A program made the translations under genes and the position numbers. From assembly GCF_900143675.1 (NCBI RefSeq), contig NZ_FRFC01000004.1, forward strand, positions 220,250 to 284,249: DNA of 64,000 bases, in the 5' to 3' direction. Every line of letters starts with the position of its first letter. Position 1 is the stretch's first letter. Origin of the DNA: Candidatus Nitrosotalea sinensis (GTDB taxonomy: Archaea; Thermoproteota; Nitrososphaeria; Nitrososphaerales; Nitrosopumilaceae). A model generated the notes under the pieces. That model did not search any database. It had not been told where the DNA came from and worked only from the letters and a program-made list of their open reading frames with translations. Below are positions 7,958-15,725 of this stretch, in pieces.

Positions 7958-8224
7958 TTATAGCATTCCTATCTTGGTGGCCAAGTCCCGTGCCTTTTCA
8001 ACTGTTTGGAATTTAACAAATGCTTTTTTGCCATAAACTGTCCTGCACACATTTAGTCCAACTGGATCTTCTTTATAGAGCAATTTTATTGCCTCGATAA
8101 TTTTTGGTTTTGTAGCTTCTTCTCTTACCAAAAAGCATATTCTGCTCTCGTTTTCTACTAATGCAAAAGTTTTTTCAGTAATATACGGCTTTAATATTAT
8201 ATGAGTTGCTTCTTCAAGATTCAT
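7958..8224 (-). CDS. rpl23: 50S ribosomal protein L23
   Basis: 88 residues, full length for archaeal uL23, which sits at the tunnel exit and offers a docking site for SRP. Conserved parts: ILKPYITEKTFALVENESRI, EAIKLLYKEDPVGLNVCRT and the final GKKAFVKF segment. It overlaps the L4 gene by 4 bp (ATGA). The expected downstream gene, L2, is missing here. Confidence 0.94.
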   Translation of the reverse strand: MNLEEATHIILKPYITEKTFALVENESRICFLVREEATKPKIIEAIKLLYKEDPVGLNVCRTVYGKKAFVKFQTVEKARDLATKIGML

Positions 8225-9036
8225 TTCGTTGTCACCAGAATTTCAAGATGAGGAGATTTTATCTTTGATATTTCTTCAATTGCACCTTTTGAGAATACAG
8301 TTAGTCTGACAGGTTGTGCACCTGGAGCCAGATCAAGTACGCTAAGGTTCTTCGCGTCTACCACATCAACTCCCAACAATGAGCCTGATGCTTTGGCAAG
8401 GTTCTTTGAATCTTTTACAACTAGTAAGATACTTTTTCCAACTTTTGTTTTACGACCTCTTAAAAGAGGTTTTCCGGAACGCCCCTTTAGTCTATTTCTC
8501 AGTCTATCTACATCTTGTGTCAGATTTAGTGAATCTAGAATCTTTGCCAATTCTTTTGATTTTGAAACTGATTCAATTTGATCAGATACAACTAGTGGTA
8601 GAGTTGTGATCTTGTCTATTTTGTGACCTCTAAGTTTTACAAGTGTTGATGATGTTGTTGCAGCAAGTGCAGAGCACAAAGCAAGTTTATTTTCTTTTTT
8701 GTTGAGCATTTTATATATCACCCGCTCAGAAGTTGGTGGATGAGCTTGTCTTCCCTTTCTAACCATTGCAACTCCACCAGCTTGACCCTGTCTGCCACCT
8801 CCACCACCAGCCATTCTTGCAACTCTTGCTTGATGATGACCAGTAGGAGGACTGTTAGATTCTGCAACTACGTCCATACCGGCATTTGGATATCTGCCTT
8901 GTCTTTGAAATGAATGGGATTCTAGATGAATGTAAGCTCTGTGAATTAGATCGTTTCTAACAGGAGTAGAAAATACAAGAGGTAACTCAATGTCACCATC
9001 AACAGATCCTGTTGTGGATAATACTGGAACTTTCAT
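8221..9036 (-). CDS. rpl4: 50S ribosomal protein L4
   Basis: 271 residues, the archaeal/eukaryotic long form of uL4. Visible: the N-terminal GDIELPLVFSTPVRNDLIHRA, the glycine-rich extended loop RVARMAGGGGGRQGQAGGVA that reaches into the exit tunnel, and the C-terminal Rossmann-like part. It overlaps L3 by 4 bp and L23 by 4 bp, as expected for coupled translation. Confidence 0.95.
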   Translation of the reverse strand: MKVPVLSTTGSVDGDIELPLVFSTPVRNDLIHRAYIHLESHSFQRQGRYPNAGMDVVAESNSPPTGHHQARVARMAGGGGGRQGQAGGVAMVRKGRQAHPPTSERVIYKMLNKKENKLALCSALAATTSSTLVKLRGHKIDKITTLPLVVSDQIESVSKSKELAKILDSLNLTQDVDRLRNRLKGRSGKPLLRGRKTKVGKSILLVVKDSKNLAKASGSLLGVDVVDAKNLSVLDLAPGAQPVRLTVFSKGAIEEISKIKSPHLEILVTTK

Positions 9037-10025
9037 ACCATTATCTCCAATATTTTTGGTTGTGTCACCTTGGATAATTTCGGCCTAACAGGAGCACGGA
9101 GTTTTACAAGTCTCTTATATGTTCCAGGAATTGAGCCACGTAAGATGACGTAATCTCCTTCCACTAGACCAAAGTGTTTGTAACCTCCAGGAGGATTAAT
9201 TTTTAGTTCATCATTTTGAGAATTACTTACTATCATTATTCTATTGTTGTACTGGATTCGTTGGTGGAAACCTCGTTGTCCGGCTCTTGGAACAGAGTAC
9301 ATGATGGTTGCAGGACTGATTGGACCTAGAGTACCAAGAGCTCTTACACTTTTTCTGGACTTGTGTTGCTTTTTCTTTACACCCCATCTTGTGATTGGAC
9401 CTTCAATACCTTTTCCTTTTGTAATTGCAGCTACATCAACTTCAGATCCTTTTTGGAAGACTTGATCCACTTTGACTTCTTTTCCTAACAAGTCTTTTAG
9501 AAACGTAAATTGCTTTGAAATGTCTCCACCTTTTACTGCAACTTCAAACACATATGGTTTCTTTTGTTCAAGTCCGGCTTTTCGTGGAAGAATAGCTGCA
9601 ATTGCGTAAAGTTCTTCTATTATGCCAAGAGATTTTTCTGCTTTTTCCAGTCCCTTTTCATCAGTCTTTGTTTTGAAGAGTCTAGAAATTTCTTTAGGCA
9701 AATCTTTTGCATAAACATCAAAAGTAGAATCTATTCCATATCTATCCTTAGAATATCCCCTAATTCCAATTATGGTCATCGGAGGGGTAACTACAACAGT
9801 ACCAAGTCCAACAAGTTGTTTACCAAAGTTAGGTGTCTTTTCTCTGTCATCAATGCTTGCGATTCTCATACATGCTGCCTTGAATCCGGCATAACCAAGA
9901 AGTTTTGGCTGTTCTGCTTCAACATCAGGCCATGTACGAATTCTTGCTTCCATGCTCTTCGCTCTGCCCCTTGGCAAATATGCAAGACTTCCTCTTCTAG
10001 GTTGGCTATGCTTTCTATGGCCCAT
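9033..10025 (-). CDS. rpl3: 50S ribosomal protein L3
   Basis: 330 residues, archaeal uL3. The start MGHRKHSQPRRGSLAYLPRG is the family signature, and the globular part contains TVVTPPMTIIGIRGY and the loop region RWGVKKKQHKSRKS...PRAGQRGFHQRIQ. L3 is one of the first proteins to bind 23S rRNA and lies near the peptidyl-transferase centre. It is the first ribosomal gene of the operon, and a candidate promoter lies just upstream (10050-10073). Confidence 0.95.
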   Translation of the reverse strand: MGHRKHSQPRRGSLAYLPRGRAKSMEARIRTWPDVEAEQPKLLGYAGFKAACMRIASIDDREKTPNFGKQLVGLGTVVVTPPMTIIGIRGYSKDRYGIDSTFDVYAKDLPKEISRLFKTKTDEKGLEKAEKSLGIIEELYAIAAILPRKAGLEQKKPYVFEVAVKGGDISKQFTFLKDLLGKEVKVDQVFQKGSEVDVAAITKGKGIEGPITRWGVKKKQHKSRKSVRALGTLGPISPATIMYSVPRAGQRGFHQRIQYNNRIMIVSNSQNDELKINPPGGYKHFGLVEGDYVILRGSIPGTYKRLVKLRAPVRPKLSKVTQPKILEIMV

Positions 10026-10049
10026 TGATAAACCAAGTTGTTCAAAAAG

Positions 10050-10073
10050 CCCATTATAAGTCTATAATTAAAT
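10050..10073 (-). promoter_or_regulatory. Candidate promoter of the ribosomal operon
   Basis: Two overlapping TATA-like stretches lie upstream of the L3 start on the minus strand: ATTTAATTATA (10063-10073) and CTTATAATGG (10050-10060). Either would place transcription start within about 20 nt of the L3 ATG at 10025. The upstream SPOUT gene could also read through. Confidence 0.4.
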
Positions 10074-10103
10074 CAAGACAATACATGCGTGAAAATTTAG
10101 ATC

Positions 10104-10205
10104 TTAGTGCCAAAAGTTTACCAGGCTTTTCATTATAGATATGGCACCTATGACAATACCTGCAGAGCCAACAAGTATTACAAGAATCAAAAATCTTTTA
10201 TTCAA
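10104..10205 (-). CDS. Possible small single-span membrane protein
   Basis: A 33-residue frame starting at TTG (10203-10205): LNKRFLILVILVGSAGIVIG followed by AISIMKSLVNFWH. It consists of a basic start, one strongly hydrophobic span and a short tail, as in small membrane proteins. It lies between the SPOUT methyltransferase stop (10237) and L3. No ATG or strong ribosome-binding site is seen, so it may be fortuitous. Confidence 0.3.
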   Translation of the reverse strand: MNKRFLILVILVGSAGIVIGAISIMKSLVNFWH

Positions 10206-10236
10206 TACTCTTTTGCCAGAAGATCCCGTATTAAAA

Positions 10237-11052
10237 CTAGTTACGAGTTAGCACGTTTAGAACTGAAAGAATGCCAAAGATTGCCTCTTCTAGTCTAACT
10301 GTCTCAGTTGCCTGATCTGAGAAAAAGTTCAGGGTGTGAGATCGTGGTATATTTCCTACATGTTTTCCCAAGATTTCATGAACTCCTTTTTTTGGAGAGC
10401 CAAAGACAAGAAGAACAGGAACATTTGAGATCTCATCAAAGTATTTTTGTGTTTTATGAATAGGTTTGCCCTTTCTAGAAGTTAGTATGATATCAGATCT
10501 CCATTCGGCAAGAAATGTAGCAAGGTTTGATACTTCTTTGACATCATAGCCCCAATATTGGTTGATCTCGTCTTTATCTATCTGTTTTACAGACAATGTA
10601 GGATATCCCTCTTTGAATCGAACTGTAATTCGTTTCCCAATCTCATCTTTGCTGTAAAATGAGATCAGTTGTTCAAATCCTACGTCGAGGTATTTTTTTC
10701 CCTTGTATTGTACTACCACTCCATCTCTTACATCTCCTGCCTTGATTTTTTTAGGATCAGATGTTTGTACATGTGATGAGATCTTTAGAGGACTCATACT
10801 GCCCGCAAATTGAAAATCGTCACTTAATGGATACAATATCTTTCGTAGATATTGAGGAGTTTCAACATAACGAAGTAAATTTCTAAGTAAAGATCTGTCT
10901 CGATCAGAACCGCTTGATTCTTTGTAAATGTAAATGGTATCTACTCGAAAGATAGCGCATGCTCTTGCAATTTGCGCTGTCTTCATTGTTTTGTCAAGCT
11001 TTGATGGTTCTTCAGACAGAGAAGAATCAGGAATTGCAATAGAAATTTTCAA
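10237..11052 (-). CDS. SPOUT-class RNA methyltransferase (C9orf114/DUF171 type)
   Basis: 271 residues, matching the archaeal family encoded just upstream of L3. The protein has an N-terminal half with SIAIPDSSLSEEPSKLDKT and a KTAQIARACAIFRVDTIYIY segment, an inserted OB-like domain (KAGDVRDGVVVQYKGKKYLDVG), and a C-terminal SPOUT knot with VPVLLVFGSPKKGVHEILG and the final TETVRLEEAIFGILSVLN. Members are thought to methylate rRNA or other RNA using S-adenosylmethionine; the exact substrate here is not known. Position suggests co-regulation with ribosome synthesis. Confidence 0.85.
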   Translation of the reverse strand: MKISIAIPDSSLSEEPSKLDKTMKTAQIARACAIFRVDTIYIYKESSGSDRDRSLLRNLLRYVETPQYLRKILYPLSDDFQFAGSMSPLKISSHVQTSDPKKIKAGDVRDGVVVQYKGKKYLDVGFEQLISFYSKDEIGKRITVRFKEGYPTLSVKQIDKDEINQYWGYDVKEVSNLATFLAEWRSDIILTSRKGKPIHKTQKYFDEISNVPVLLVFGSPKKGVHEILGKHVGNIPRSHTLNFFSDQATETVRLEEAIFGILSVLNVLTRN

Positions 11053-11091
11053 TGACAGTACATGGATAGTAGCGTTATAAAATATTAGGTT

Positions 11092-11841
11092 CTACTTTGG
11101 TCTCTTGGCAATATTTTCTTTAGCCTTGACAGCAAAATGTTCAATATCTTTTTCAGAGGTTCTTGTCAAGAGTTTTGTAGAAAGTGGAATTTGTGCCATC
11201 TTGATGTGCTTTACACCTTCCTTGTCTTCACTAACAAGATAAATGGATTCTATTGCCATTGCAGCAGCATCTTCAGCAGACATGTCTTTTTTGTAGTTCT
11301 TTTCTAGAAATTCAGTAACTTGATCTGCACCTGCACCAATAGCTACTGCATCGTATGAGATGTAAGTACCACTTGGATCAGTCAGGTAAATTGTGCTTCC
11401 ACTTTTATCAATGCCTGCAATTATTAGTGCAACACCAAATGGTCTAACTCCAGCATATTGTGTATACTGTTGTGCTTGATCAGCCAAGTGTTTGGCCACT
11501 GCTTCGACTTCTATTGGTTCGTCATATATCATTCTGTTACTTTGTGAAAAGAATCTTGCATTATCTACTTGTGATCTTGCATCTGGGATATAGCCAGCAG
11601 CGGCTACTCCAATATGATCATCTACTTGGAATATTTTTTGTGTAATATCAGAATTTTGTAATTTTCGTGGTTTTTCTTCAACTGCAAGTATTATGCCATC
11701 TTTGCTTTTGATCCCAATTGCCAGTGTTCCTCTTCGTACTGTTTCAATAGCATATTCAACTTGGTATAGTCTACCATCTGGAGAAAAGACCGTAATTGCT
11801 CTATCATAACCTGCTGCAGCTGGTAGCATTTCAAAATTCAT
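11092..11841 (-). CDS. psmA: 20S proteasome subunit alpha
   Basis: 249 residues from MNFEMLPAAAGYDRAITVFS. The archaeal alpha subunit forms the outer rings of the 20S core particle and gates substrate entry; it has no catalytic threonine. The family signature GYDRAITVFSPDGRLYQVEYA is at the N-terminus and the proteasome-fold segment GTLAIGIKSKDGIILAVEEK follows. The ATG at 11841 is chosen because a TATA box (11863-11868) lies 24 nt upstream, giving a leaderless transcript; a longer reading would run across the divergent DUF371 gene start. Confidence 0.95.
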   Translation of the reverse strand: MNFEMLPAAAGYDRAITVFSPDGRLYQVEYAIETVRRGTLAIGIKSKDGIILAVEEKPRKLQNSDITQKIFQVDDHIGVAAAGYIPDARSQVDNARFFSQSNRMIYDEPIEVEAVAKHLADQAQQYTQYAGVRPFGVALIIAGIDKSGSTIYLTDPSGTYISYDAVAIGAGADQVTEFLEKNYKKDMSAEDAAAMAIESIYLVSEDKEGVKHIKMAQIPLSTKLLTRTSEKDIEHFAVKAKENIAKRPK

Positions 11842-11880
11842 CCTTTGAAGGTTTAATTTAAGTTTATACAACTTGAGATC
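11842..11880. promoter_or_regulatory. Bidirectional promoter of psmA and the DUF371 gene
   Basis: Only 39 bp separate the two divergent start codons. TTTATA at 11863-11868 reads as TATAAA toward psmA at -24, and TTTAATTTAAG (about 11852-11862) lies at -24 to -28 toward the DUF371 gene. Both mRNAs would be leaderless. Confidence 0.6.
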
Positions 11881-12297
11881 ATGCATTTTGAGATCTCATT
11901 CCATGGTCACAAAAATGTAAGATCATTGCATCCAAAATCAATCGAGATAACAACCGAGGAGAATCTTACAGTAAATGGTGATTGCATAGTAGGAGTAAAA
12001 GCTTCATGCGGTTGTCTTGGAATCCCAGACAAGATCAAAGAATCATTGAAAAAAGATCAGACAAAAGTAACATGTACTATACAGGTCAATGATTTTTCAT
12101 TCAAGATAACAGGTAGCGGTAGTGAAAAGCTCACACTTACAAATCCTCATGACATAGTGATAAGAAAAAGTAATTTCACATGCCCCCGAACATTGTCAAT
12201 TGGTTGCAATGTTGCATCAGATTCAATACCAAGAGAGATGATCGATTTACTTCAAGATCCCAATACTAAGGGGATCTTCAGAATAGAAGTAGAATAA
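11881..12297 (+). CDS. DUF371 family protein
   Basis: 138 residues matching the archaeal DUF371 family, whose function is unknown. Characteristic segments are HFEISFHGHKNVRSLHPKSI at the N-terminus, a conserved GVKASCGCLGIPDKIKE motif and the C-terminal FTCPRTLSIGCNVASDSIPRE. The mature protein has no signal peptide. Divergent from psmA through a very short shared promoter, which is a common pairing in archaea. Confidence 0.85.
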   Translation: MHFEISFHGHKNVRSLHPKSIEITTEENLTVNGDCIVGVKASCGCLGIPDKIKESLKKDQTKVTCTIQVNDFSFKITGSGSEKLTLTNPHDIVIRKSNFTCPRTLSIGCNVASDSIPREMIDLLQDPNTKGIFRIEVE

Positions 12298-12301
12298 AAA
12301 A

Positions 12302-12835
12302 TCACTTTTGCAAAAGCAGTTGGCCATTATTTTCAAACACTTTTGCCATTGCTCTATTGAGAATTTCCATCAATATGTATTCCTCATAATTTGATTCGCT
12401 AGTATTTTTCGTACTCTTCTTTTTTATTTTAGAACCTGCATTTTCTGCGATGTTTTTTATTACTTTTTCTAGTTTGACTGAAGTGTCAGTTATTGTTTTT
12501 GAAAATTCTGTTTCAAAATTAGCTGGTAGTTTATTCCCCATGACCCGGACAGATGTTCCATAATATTTCATGACAGCACCTCTAACTTCTTCCATTTTTA
12601 CAATTTCAATAAGTCCAGCATTTTTTAAAACATCAATATGATGTCTAATGGTAGTGGTTGCTTTTTTGTAACCACTTTTGCTTAGCTCTTCAGCAATTTG
12701 TTCTGTATGGAGTTGTTTGTGATACAATATTTGGATAATTTTTATCCGTGCGGCGTCATCAAGGGCTTTTGCTTGATCGGCATTTGTGCTAAGTATTTTG
12801 CTTATTTTGATTTCTTTTTGTAGCAATGTAGACAT
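12302..12835 (-). CDS. Winged-helix transcriptional regulator (ArsR-like)
   Basis: 177 residues. A winged-helix DNA-binding domain spans about residues 20-95: LDDAARIKIIQILYHKQLHT, then the recognition region KKATTTIRHHIDVLKNAGLIEIVK and the wing VRGAVMKYYGTSVRV. The C-terminal half is probably a helical dimerisation region. No ligand-binding motif is visible. Upstream DNA contains two inverted repeats (12853-12873 and 13034-13053) that could be its own operators. Confidence 0.8.
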   Translation of the reverse strand: MSTLLQKEIKISKILSTNADQAKALDDAARIKIIQILYHKQLHTEQIAEELSKSGYKKATTTIRHHIDVLKNAGLIEIVKMEEVRGAVMKYYGTSVRVMGNKLPANFETEFSKTITDTSVKLEKVIKNIAENAGSKIKKKSTKNTSESNYEEYILMEILNRAMAKVFENNGQLLLQK

Positions 12836-13164
12836 TTGATGATTTTCATTTTCTGATCGTCCTAAAAGATCAGGAGATCACATTTTTTTGTCCAATACGT
12901 AATTTTTTTTCATGTTCCAAGTTTGATTGACTTGACACCAAAATTCTAGTTTCGTTATAACATTTAGTGCTACAAATGAATCATATTCATAATGCTTGTA
13001 TCATCATCATACTAGTATAACAAATATCAGACCGTTATGATTAAAATCATAACAATACAAAAAATGTGAAAAATTTCAAAAAAATGAAAAAATTGGAAAA
13101 CATCGTACCATCAAAGGTACAACGACAAACCAAATACAGAACAACCTCAAAAAGGAAATTCGAG
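12836..13164. promoter_or_regulatory. Intergenic region with two inverted repeats upstream of the HTH regulator
   Basis: About 330 bp without a gene. CTGATC (12853-12858) and GATCAG (12868-12873) form an inverted repeat just upstream of the regulator start. GTTATGATT and AATCATAAC at 13034-13053 form a 20-bp dyad with a 2-nt centre. A short hairpin GTACC/GGTAC lies near 13107-13122. These are candidate operator sites; the remainder is AT-rich. Confidence 0.45.
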
Positions 13165-14004
13165 TTAAAACGAGGTTTTTGTTATCTTTTCGTACGCAGT
13201 AATGTATCTTGAAGATAATTCAAGACATAATGATTCAGGAAGTTGTGGTGCAACAGGTTCTTTTCCTGCATTTCTTTCATCTTCGAATTTTTGTTGATAT
13301 CCACGAGATGCAAGCCAGTCACGCAGTAGTTGTTTATCGAAACTTTCTTGCGTCTCCCCCACACGATATGTGTCCTTAGGCCATAGCCTGTACTCATCAG
13401 GACCAATGGAATCGCCAAGAACTATAGAGCCATTGATTTTCCCAAATTCTAATTTCAAATCTGCCAGAATAAATCCAGCATCATCCGCAATCCTGTGCAT
13501 TTGACGATAAATCTCTACAGATGTATTTTCTAGCCAATCATACTCTTGTGGTGTCACAGTATTTCTATCAAGAGCGTCTTTTTTGGTCAAAGGTAGATCA
13601 TGCGTTTCAGATTTTGTAGTAGGATCAAACAACGGAGTAGGTAACTTGGATGCAAGTAGATCGGATGAACCAGTAGGTAAAGAGATCTGTCCTGTTTTCC
13701 ATCTATGATATAGACTGCCATAAAGATAGCCTCGTACAACACATTCAATTGGAATCATGTTCATTTTTTTTACAACAATCTTATCTTTGTTTTCAGTTCG
13801 GACATAGTGATTAGGTACAGGTAGTTTTTTGAACCAAAACTCTGCAAACCTACACAGCACTTCTCCTTTTTTTGGAATAGGAGTTGGAAATTTGACATCA
13901 AATGCAGATACACGATCTGAAAAATGGAAGAGTATGTTTCCGTCTGGAAGTTCATAGATATCTTTGACCTTGCCTGAACGTAGAAACTTCAAACAGGCGG
14001 TCAT
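13165..14004 (-). CDS. purC: SAICAR synthetase (PurC)
   Basis: 279 residues. PurC joins aspartate to CAIR using ATP, the eighth step of IMP synthesis. Recognisable: SGKVKDIYELPDGNILFHFSDRVSAFD at the N-terminus, IECVVRGYLYGSLY, DLKLEFGK and the C-terminal DEYRLWPKDTY. It belongs to the leftward purine cluster purQ-purL-purF-RAM-purC. No domain is missing. Confidence 0.95.
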   Translation of the reverse strand: MTACLKFLRSGKVKDIYELPDGNILFHFSDRVSAFDVKFPTPIPKKGEVLCRFAEFWFKKLPVPNHYVRTENKDKIVVKKMNMIPIECVVRGYLYGSLYHRWKTGQISLPTGSSDLLASKLPTPLFDPTTKSETHDLPLTKKDALDRNTVTPQEYDWLENTSVEIYRQMHRIADDAGFILADLKLEFGKINGSIVLGDSIGPDEYRLWPKDTYRVGETQESFDKQLLRDWLASRGYQQKFEDERNAGKEPVAPQLPESLCLELSSRYITAYEKITKTSF

Positions 14005-14041
14005 TGAACTGGCTTGAATTTAAACTGATATACTTGTAGGG

Positions 14042-14287
14042 CTATTTAGTACTTTTACCAGGCAGTGCGGGCAATGTGGTTGTAGACAATACATTTGGCA
14101 CTATACGAATCTTTTTTGTAATAATTTTATCCAATTCAGGCCTTGTAGAGGCTTGGACTTTGACAAAGATATCGTATTGACCAAATGTTCCTGTTGCTTC
14201 CTTTACGCCATCAATTTTTAGAATATCATTCATGACATCCATTTCATGACCCATTTTGCTTTTGACTAGAACAAATGCGAGTTCCAT
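14042..14287 (-). CDS. Stand-alone RAM (AsnC/Lrp C-terminal) domain protein
   Basis: 81 residues from the ATG at 14287. The whole protein equals the ligand-binding RAM domain of Lrp/AsnC regulators (AFVLVKSKMGHEMDVMNDIL, then GVKEATGTFGQYDIFVKVQA), with no DNA-binding domain. Such proteins may bind amino acids or partner with Lrp-type regulators. A GAGGTGA ribosome-binding site precedes the ATG, and the gene starts 1 nt after the purF stop, so it is probably co-expressed with purine genes. A second example is at 23479-23712. Confidence 0.85.
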   Translation of the reverse strand: MELAFVLVKSKMGHEMDVMNDILKIDGVKEATGTFGQYDIFVKVQASTRPELDKIITKKIRIVPNVLSTTTLPALPGKSTK

Positions 14288-14288
14288 G

Positions 14289-15725
14289 TTATTCACCTCT
14301 TACTTCTGCCCTTGTTTTAAACATGGGCTTTATTCCAAGTGTAGAGTAATCCCCACTTGAACATGTAAAGCACATCGAGTTTTCGTCCATTCCAACTGCT
14401 GCTGCCAGATTCTTGGCATCGTTATAGCCCAAAAAATCTGCACCAATTAGTTGTCTTACTTTTTCAGTAATTTCTTCCTCAGAGTATTTTCTTCCATCAC
14501 CCATGTAAGTTACAAGTTCATCTTGAGATGGAAAGTCGATTCCTGCATAGCATGGGAATTGTATTTGTGGAAATGTTATCACCATGCTAATTTTTCTAGC
14601 GCCGGCTCTTCTCAATGCTTTGATAATGGCCTTAGAGCTTGTACCCCTCACTAGACTGTCATCAACAACTACAACATGCTTGCCAGAGATGACTTGAGTA
14701 ATAGGTATTATCCAGCGATTAATTTCAACTCGGTCTGATTGATGTGGTTCTATGAAGCTGCGAAGTGGTCCTTTTCTGCTATATCGGTCTTTTAGTAATC
14801 CTTCTTCAAATGGCACACCTAACTCTTGTGCATATCCAAGCGCTGCAGGTCTTGCAGAGTCTGGCACCGGGATTACTATGTCAGCATCTTTTATTGCAAA
14901 CTTTCTTGCAAGAAATTGACCTATTCTTTTTCTTGCAAGGTAAATGTTAGAGCCCTCCATCACACTTGAGGGATGTGCAAAATATGTAAATTCAAATGAA
15001 CAGTGCGCATATTTTTTTTCTTGTGAAAACATTTCAGATTCCAGTCCCGTAGGACTAATCTTTAACAATTCACCAGGTTTAACATCACGAACAAGTTGTG
15101 CGCCCATTGCAGAAAGTGCAGCTGACTCGGATGCTACAATGTATGTATTGTTGTCTTTTCTATATCCAAGTACCATTGGTCTGAATCCTTTAGGATCTCT
15201 TGCAGCATAAACAGAATTATCATCAGACACAAAGGTAAAGCAAAATGAGCCTACCATTTCATTTTTTAAGATAGACAATGCATTTCCCAATTTCCCATTC
15301 TCAGACATTAGTGTAACAAGTCTTTGAGCTGCAATCAGTGTGTCACTTACATTTTGTGGCGTAAATGTACAACCACCAACCATGCCAGTTAGTTCTTCAG
15401 CATTTGAGATAGTACCATTATGCGCAACACATAGATCTTTTACCTTCAATGGTTGTGCATTTTCCAGATTGCTCTTTCCCATAGTAGAATATCGAACGTG
15501 GCCTATAGCAGCAGAGGACTCGTATTCTCGTGTAACTTTATCAAAATCTGCCACGCCAGAAGACACTAGGCCTAGTTGCTTGTATGGTTGCTTTTTTGGG
15601 ACCGCTATGCCCCAAGCCTCTTGACCTCTGTGCTGTAATGCACGCAAGGCATCAATTACCATAGGTATTACGTTTGCACCGTCAAGACTAAAAATTCCAA
15701 CTACTCCACAGTTTTCTTTAACCAT
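14289..15725 (-). CDS. purF: Amidophosphoribosyltransferase (PurF)
   Basis: 478 residues. PurF makes phosphoribosylamine from PRPP and glutamine, the committed step of purine synthesis. The N-terminal Ntn glutaminase has C6 as likely nucleophile after removal of a short propeptide (MVKEN), followed by GVVGIFSLDG and RALQHRGQEAWGIAV. The PRPP-binding loop is VVVDDSLVRGTSS. Cysteines at AHCSFEF, FPCYAGID and CFTC match the four ligands of the Fe-S cluster in the Bacillus-type enzyme, so an oxygen-sensitive cluster is likely. It overlaps purL by 8 bp. Confidence 0.96.
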   Translation of the reverse strand: MVKENCGVVGIFSLDGANVIPMVIDALRALQHRGQEAWGIAVPKKQPYKQLGLVSSGVADFDKVTREYESSAAIGHVRYSTMGKSNLENAQPLKVKDLCVAHNGTISNAEELTGMVGGCTFTPQNVSDTLIAAQRLVTLMSENGKLGNALSILKNEMVGSFCFTFVSDDNSVYAARDPKGFRPMVLGYRKDNNTYIVASESAALSAMGAQLVRDVKPGELLKISPTGLESEMFSQEKKYAHCSFEFTYFAHPSSVMEGSNIYLARKRIGQFLARKFAIKDADIVIPVPDSARPAALGYAQELGVPFEEGLLKDRYSRKGPLRSFIEPHQSDRVEINRWIIPITQVISGKHVVVVDDSLVRGTSSKAIIKALRRAGARKISMVITFPQIQFPCYAGIDFPSQDELVTYMGDGRKYSEEEITEKVRQLIGADFLGYNDAKNLAAAVGMDENSMCFTCSSGDYSTLGIKPMFKTRAEVRGE

